64,000 nucleotides of DNA from Vibrio toranzoniae (GTDB lineage: Bacteria > Pseudomonadota > Gammaproteobacteria > Enterobacterales > Vibrionaceae). Made by a program: the position numbers and the translations under genes. The first letter of the stretch is position 1; every line of letters starts with the position of its first letter. Below are positions 61,120-64,000 of this stretch, in pieces. The notes beneath the pieces were generated by a model, which saw nothing but the letters and a program-made list of their open reading frames with translations, ran no database searches and was not told the DNA's origin. The stretch covers positions 1,550,001-1,614,000 of the forward strand of contig NZ_AP025514.1 in assembly GCF_024347655.1 (NCBI RefSeq), read 5' to 3'.

Positions 61120-64000
61120 TTAAGCAGTCACTTTGTATTGAGATTCCATTTCACTCACTCCAAGGCCTGAGTGCTTAGTTACTTTCAACTGAACCGGGAC
61201 ACGCTCTTTCAATGCTTCAACGTGGCTGATTACACCAATCATCTTGCCTGAAGCATTCAAGTTATCTAATGCGTTTAAGGCAATATCCAAGGTATCGCTG
61301 TCTAGCGTGCCGAAGCCTTCGTCGAGGAACAGTGAATCAATGCTGGTCTTGTGGCTCACAAGGTCAGATAGCGCCAATGCCAATGCCAAACTCACCAAGA
61401 AGCTTTCACCACCCGAGAGCGTTTTGGTATCTCGCATCACGTCGCCCTGCCAGGTATCTAACACTTGCAGTTCTAACCCATCATCCGCTTTACGTTGTAA
61501 CTCGTAACGGCCATGCAAACGTTGCAACTGCTTATTAGCTAGATATACCAAATTCTCAAGGGTTAAGCCTTGAGCGAACTTACGGAATTTGTCACCATTT
61601 CTGGAACCAATCAAAGAGTTCAAACGTGAGATATCATCAAACTCTAATTGCTGCGCTTCAATTAACTTAAACAGATCTTGTTGGTTACTACGGTTTTGAC
61701 GGTCCGTTTCTAAATTCGCAGAAATTGCACCAATTTGAGAAGCATGGCTCTGTCGTTTGTTTTGATATTCAACCGTCGCCTGCTCGACTTCACTTTGCGG
61801 TGTGGTGCTCCATGTTGCGGCTTTTTCATGATCTTGCAGCTCAGATCGATTAGCTTTGGTACTGTTCAACCTCGCCTGAGCACTCACGATTGCTTCATCA
61901 AGTGTCTTCTTCAAGCTTCGCAGTTGTGCGGTTAACGCTTCATCAAGCAGTGAAGACTCAAAGTCGGCATCAGTTGCGAAAGGACTCGACGCTAACGCCT
62001 GGTCCCACAATTGCTTCATTTCAACTTGTACCTGTTGTTTTGCCGCCAATTCTTCGGTGTAACTGGCGTGCTTAGTTTGTTCTTTTAGATGTTCGCGTTC
62101 ACAACCGTTGAATTCTGTTTGAGATACTTCAAGATTAGTGACGGCATCACTCATTTTTTGCTTCATTGCTTGAGTCGTTGACTGGACATCGTTATCACCA
62201 AACAATTGTTTTCTTGATTCAGTGATCGACGCTAGCTCTTTAGTTAAAGATTCAACCTCAAGGTTTGCGTTGGCGGTCTCGTTGGTTAGCGATTCCAATT
62301 TGTCATCGAGTGCTGTCAGCTCTGCACGCTTACTAATCAACTGTTTATCTAAATCATCGTATTGCAGCTTCGTCGCTTGCCATAAATCAGAAGCTTCCTT
62401 TTTTTGAGCAAACCACGCGTCAATATGCTCAAGTTCTGGCGCTTCAATCGAGGTCTCAGCAATACTTTCTTTAAGTTCAGTCCACTGCAATGTTTTGGAT
62501 TGGGCGCACTTTTCAGCTTGATCAACCTGAGCCTGCGTTTTCGTGGTTAGATCCGTTAGACGTTGTTCCGATAATTCTAAGTTCGCCTGCGCTTTATTGG
62601 CCATGATGCTTGCGGTTGTACGCTGTTTTTCAGCGTCTAGGTAAACATTTTTCGCATCAATCACGGCACGTAACTGGTGAATAACTTCGTTAAGCTGTTG
62701 CTCACAAGATTCAGTAAAAAAGCTTACCGTTTCACTATCACCTAGTGTCTCAATAGACGGTAGCTTGACGTCTAGCAAGCCACCTTGAGACACAAAATTC
62801 ACATACACTTGTTGAAGTTTATTTAACGTGTTTGCCCAGTTTAACTTTGCTTGTTCAACATCAGCCTGCGTACGTTTAAGCTCATCTTTAATCCCATTAA
62901 TGATTGGTACAATCGAATCCAACTGCTGGCGATGTTCAGTGCCTTCTTTTTCAATAACCGCGAGAGCTTGTACTTCACGTTCTTTTTGTGAAATCAAATC
63001 CGTCAGATCTTGTGACTGTTCAATCGCATGATTAGCTGAGCCACACAATGGACAATCCATCCCCGGTTGTAACGCCGCGCGATACTTCGCGAGTTCGCCT
63101 TCTTGCTCAATTAAACGAATCAATCGTTCAAGTGACGTTTTGTTTTTTTGGTAACGCTCCACCAGAACTTCACGCTCTTGCGTCAATTTATCCGACCGAT
63201 GAATGTGGTTAGAAAGCTCAGCTTCTTTAACGGCTATACGCTGAGTGGCTTGTAGGTAACCACGATTGATATCGACTAGCGTGTTGGTATGACGGCTCCA
63301 ATATTCAAGCAGATCTTTGCTTTCATTCAGTGCCCGTTCACTGTTTTGTTGCTGCAGTGTGTCCCATTTAAGCTTGGCGTCATTCTCGACAGCAACCCGT
63401 TCAGCCAATGTTTTGTCTTGTGTAAGTTTCAACTCTCGAGATGTCTGTACTAGCGTTTGCTGTGTTTCTAACGCTTTGTTGGCACCTTGAACACTACTTA
63501 ATAATTCAGTGTGCTGCGTTTCAAGGGCTCGAACCTGATCGACCTTGAATTGCCATTGCCCTAGGTATTTTTCGAGTTGCTTATCGGCTTGATGAGTCTC
63601 TAAATACTGTGCATGGATCTTCTCTTGGTGCTGAACAGAAGCTATGGCTTGGCTGAGTACTATATGCTTGTGACGTTGTTCAACCTCTTGTTGATTCAAA
63701 GCTTTAACGTTTTTCTCAGCCGTGGCTTGTTTGTCTTTTAGCACCGAGATTTGGTTGTCGAGCGGTCGAACTTGCTCAATGATCTTCTCTTGCTCTTGTT
63801 GTTCTTGTTTTATTTGTTCAACCAGCGCGCTTTGCGTTTTAAGCTTGTCACTAGCGGCGGATTTCTCTGCATCTCGCTCAGCTAACCTTTTCGTGCTGCT
63901 TTCAAGGTTGGCTTGAGTCACTTTCACGTCTTGATCGCTGCGTTGCACATCTTTATACAGTGGGCGTAACTTTTCTGCAGGCTCGCTTTTAGCTAAGCGA
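61120..64000 (-). CDS. sbcC: Exonuclease subunit SbcC (5' part outside window)
   Basis: The ATPase subunit of the SbcCD nuclease (Rad50-like) processes DNA hairpins and ends. The C-terminal ATPase half shows LSGGESFLVSLALALALSDL, then FLDEGFGTLDSDTLDIAL (Walker B) and IGVISHVEALKERV. A long coiled coil fills the rest, with a zinc hook (PGMDCPLCGSANH). The visible 960 codons continue open to the window edge, so the Walker A region and the start lie outside. sbcD is expected further right. Confidence 0.93.
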   Translation of the reverse strand, partial: RLAKSEPAEKLRPLYKDVQRSDQDVKVTQANLESSTKRLAERDAEKSAASDKLKTQSALVEQIKQEQQEQEKIIEQVRPLDNQISVLKDKQATAEKNVKALNQQEVEQRHKHIVLSQAIASVQHQEKIHAQYLETHQADKQLEKYLGQWQFKVDQVRALETQHTELLSSVQGANKALETQQTLVQTSRELKLTQDKTLAERVAVENDAKLKWDTLQQQNSERALNESKDLLEYWSRHTNTLVDINRGYLQATQRIAVKEAELSNHIHRSDKLTQEREVLVERYQKNKTSLERLIRLIEQEGELAKYRAALQPGMDCPLCGSANHAIEQSQDLTDLISQKEREVQALAVIEKEGTEHRQQLDSIVPIINGIKDELKRTQADVEQAKLNWANTLNKLQQVYVNFVSQGGLLDVKLPSIETLGDSETVSFFTESCEQQLNEVIHQLRAVIDAKNVYLDAEKQRTTASIMANKAQANLELSEQRLTDLTTKTQAQVDQAEKCAQSKTLQWTELKESIAETSIEAPELEHIDAWFAQKKEASDLWQATKLQYDDLDKQLISKRAELTALDDKLESLTNETANANLEVESLTKELASITESRKQLFGDNDVQSTTQAMKQKMSDAVTNLEVSQTEFNGCEREHLKEQTKHASYTEELAAKQQVQVEMKQLWDQALASSPFATDADFESSLLDEALTAQLRSLKKTLDEAIVSAQARLNSTKANRSELQDHEKAATWSTTPQSEVEQATVEYQNKRQSHASQIGAISANLETDRQNRSNQQDLFKLIEAQQLEFDDISRLNSLIGSRNGDKFRKFAQGLTLENLVYLANKQLQRLHGRYELQRKADDGLELQVLDTWQGDVMRDTKTLSGGESFLVSLALALALSDLVSHKTSIDSLFLDEGFGTLDSDTLDIALNALDNLNASGKMIGVISHVEALKERVPVQLKVTKHSGLGVSEMESQYKVTA

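Noticed and set aside
1-64000. tRNA or rRNA genes
   Set aside because: No cloverleaf-like or rRNA-like conserved segments were noticed on either strand; a covariance scan was not possible.

Overview
The window is bacterial chromosomal DNA, almost certainly from a Vibrio or close relative. The evidence is a long array of roughly 120-bp VCR-like attC recombination sites, a Vibrio-style artPIQM arginine transport operon, a PBPRA1643-family SEC-C protein, a Rof homologue and a (6-4)-type photolyase. Identification rests on reading the protein sequences; no database search was run.

Layout. Bases 1-6.8 kb: the 3' part of a LysR-type regulator, then a three-gene RND efflux operon (lipoprotein adaptor, inner-membrane pump, outer-membrane channel) ending in a terminator. 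6.8-7.85 kb: a small membrane protein and a second peptide deformylase, both on the minus strand. 7.87-35.53 kb: a gene-cassette array with 45 attC sites, all in the same orientation and reading right to left. Identifiable cassettes encode a GrpB-family protein, a LysE-type exporter, a DfrA-type dihydrofolate reductase, a DUF3024 protein, a Phd/ParE and a damaged RelB/RelE toxin-antitoxin pair, three proteins of the acetyltransferase or VOC type, a GIY-YIG protein, a J-domain-like protein, an AlbA_2-like protein, two HExxH proteins and several unknowns. More than half of the cassettes (23 of 45) belong to repeated, gene-poor families. Types A and B (17 copies plus one divergent relative) share ends but differ in the middle. 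Type C is present in five copies, each exactly 405 bp and nearly identical. A decayed IS3-family element sits inside one attC. No integrase gene is present at either end.

35.5-41.9 kb: a hairpin and a LexA-like box at the array border, then artPIQM (minus strand) preceded by two phased ARG boxes, an MsbA-like ABC exporter and a hotdog thioesterase. 41.9-56.5 kb: mostly small housekeeping and accessory genes on the minus strand (U32 peptidase-like rRNA/tRNA modification protein, Cass2/GyrI-like protein, Rof, SDR, P-loop kinase, DUF302, VOC and GNAT proteins, RsuA, Nudix, HAD, ASCH, DUF3297, PcfJ-like). A candidate isoleucine-responsive attenuator lies ahead of the P-loop kinase gene. 56.7-64 kb: universal stress protein, photolyase-SDR pair, RIO-type kinase, and the 3' part of sbcC running off the right edge.

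Many cassette genes take their stop codon (TAA) from the attC core, and several apparent long starts are translations of the neighbouring attC. Starts have been moved to codons with a Shine-Dalgarno sequence where one is visible.
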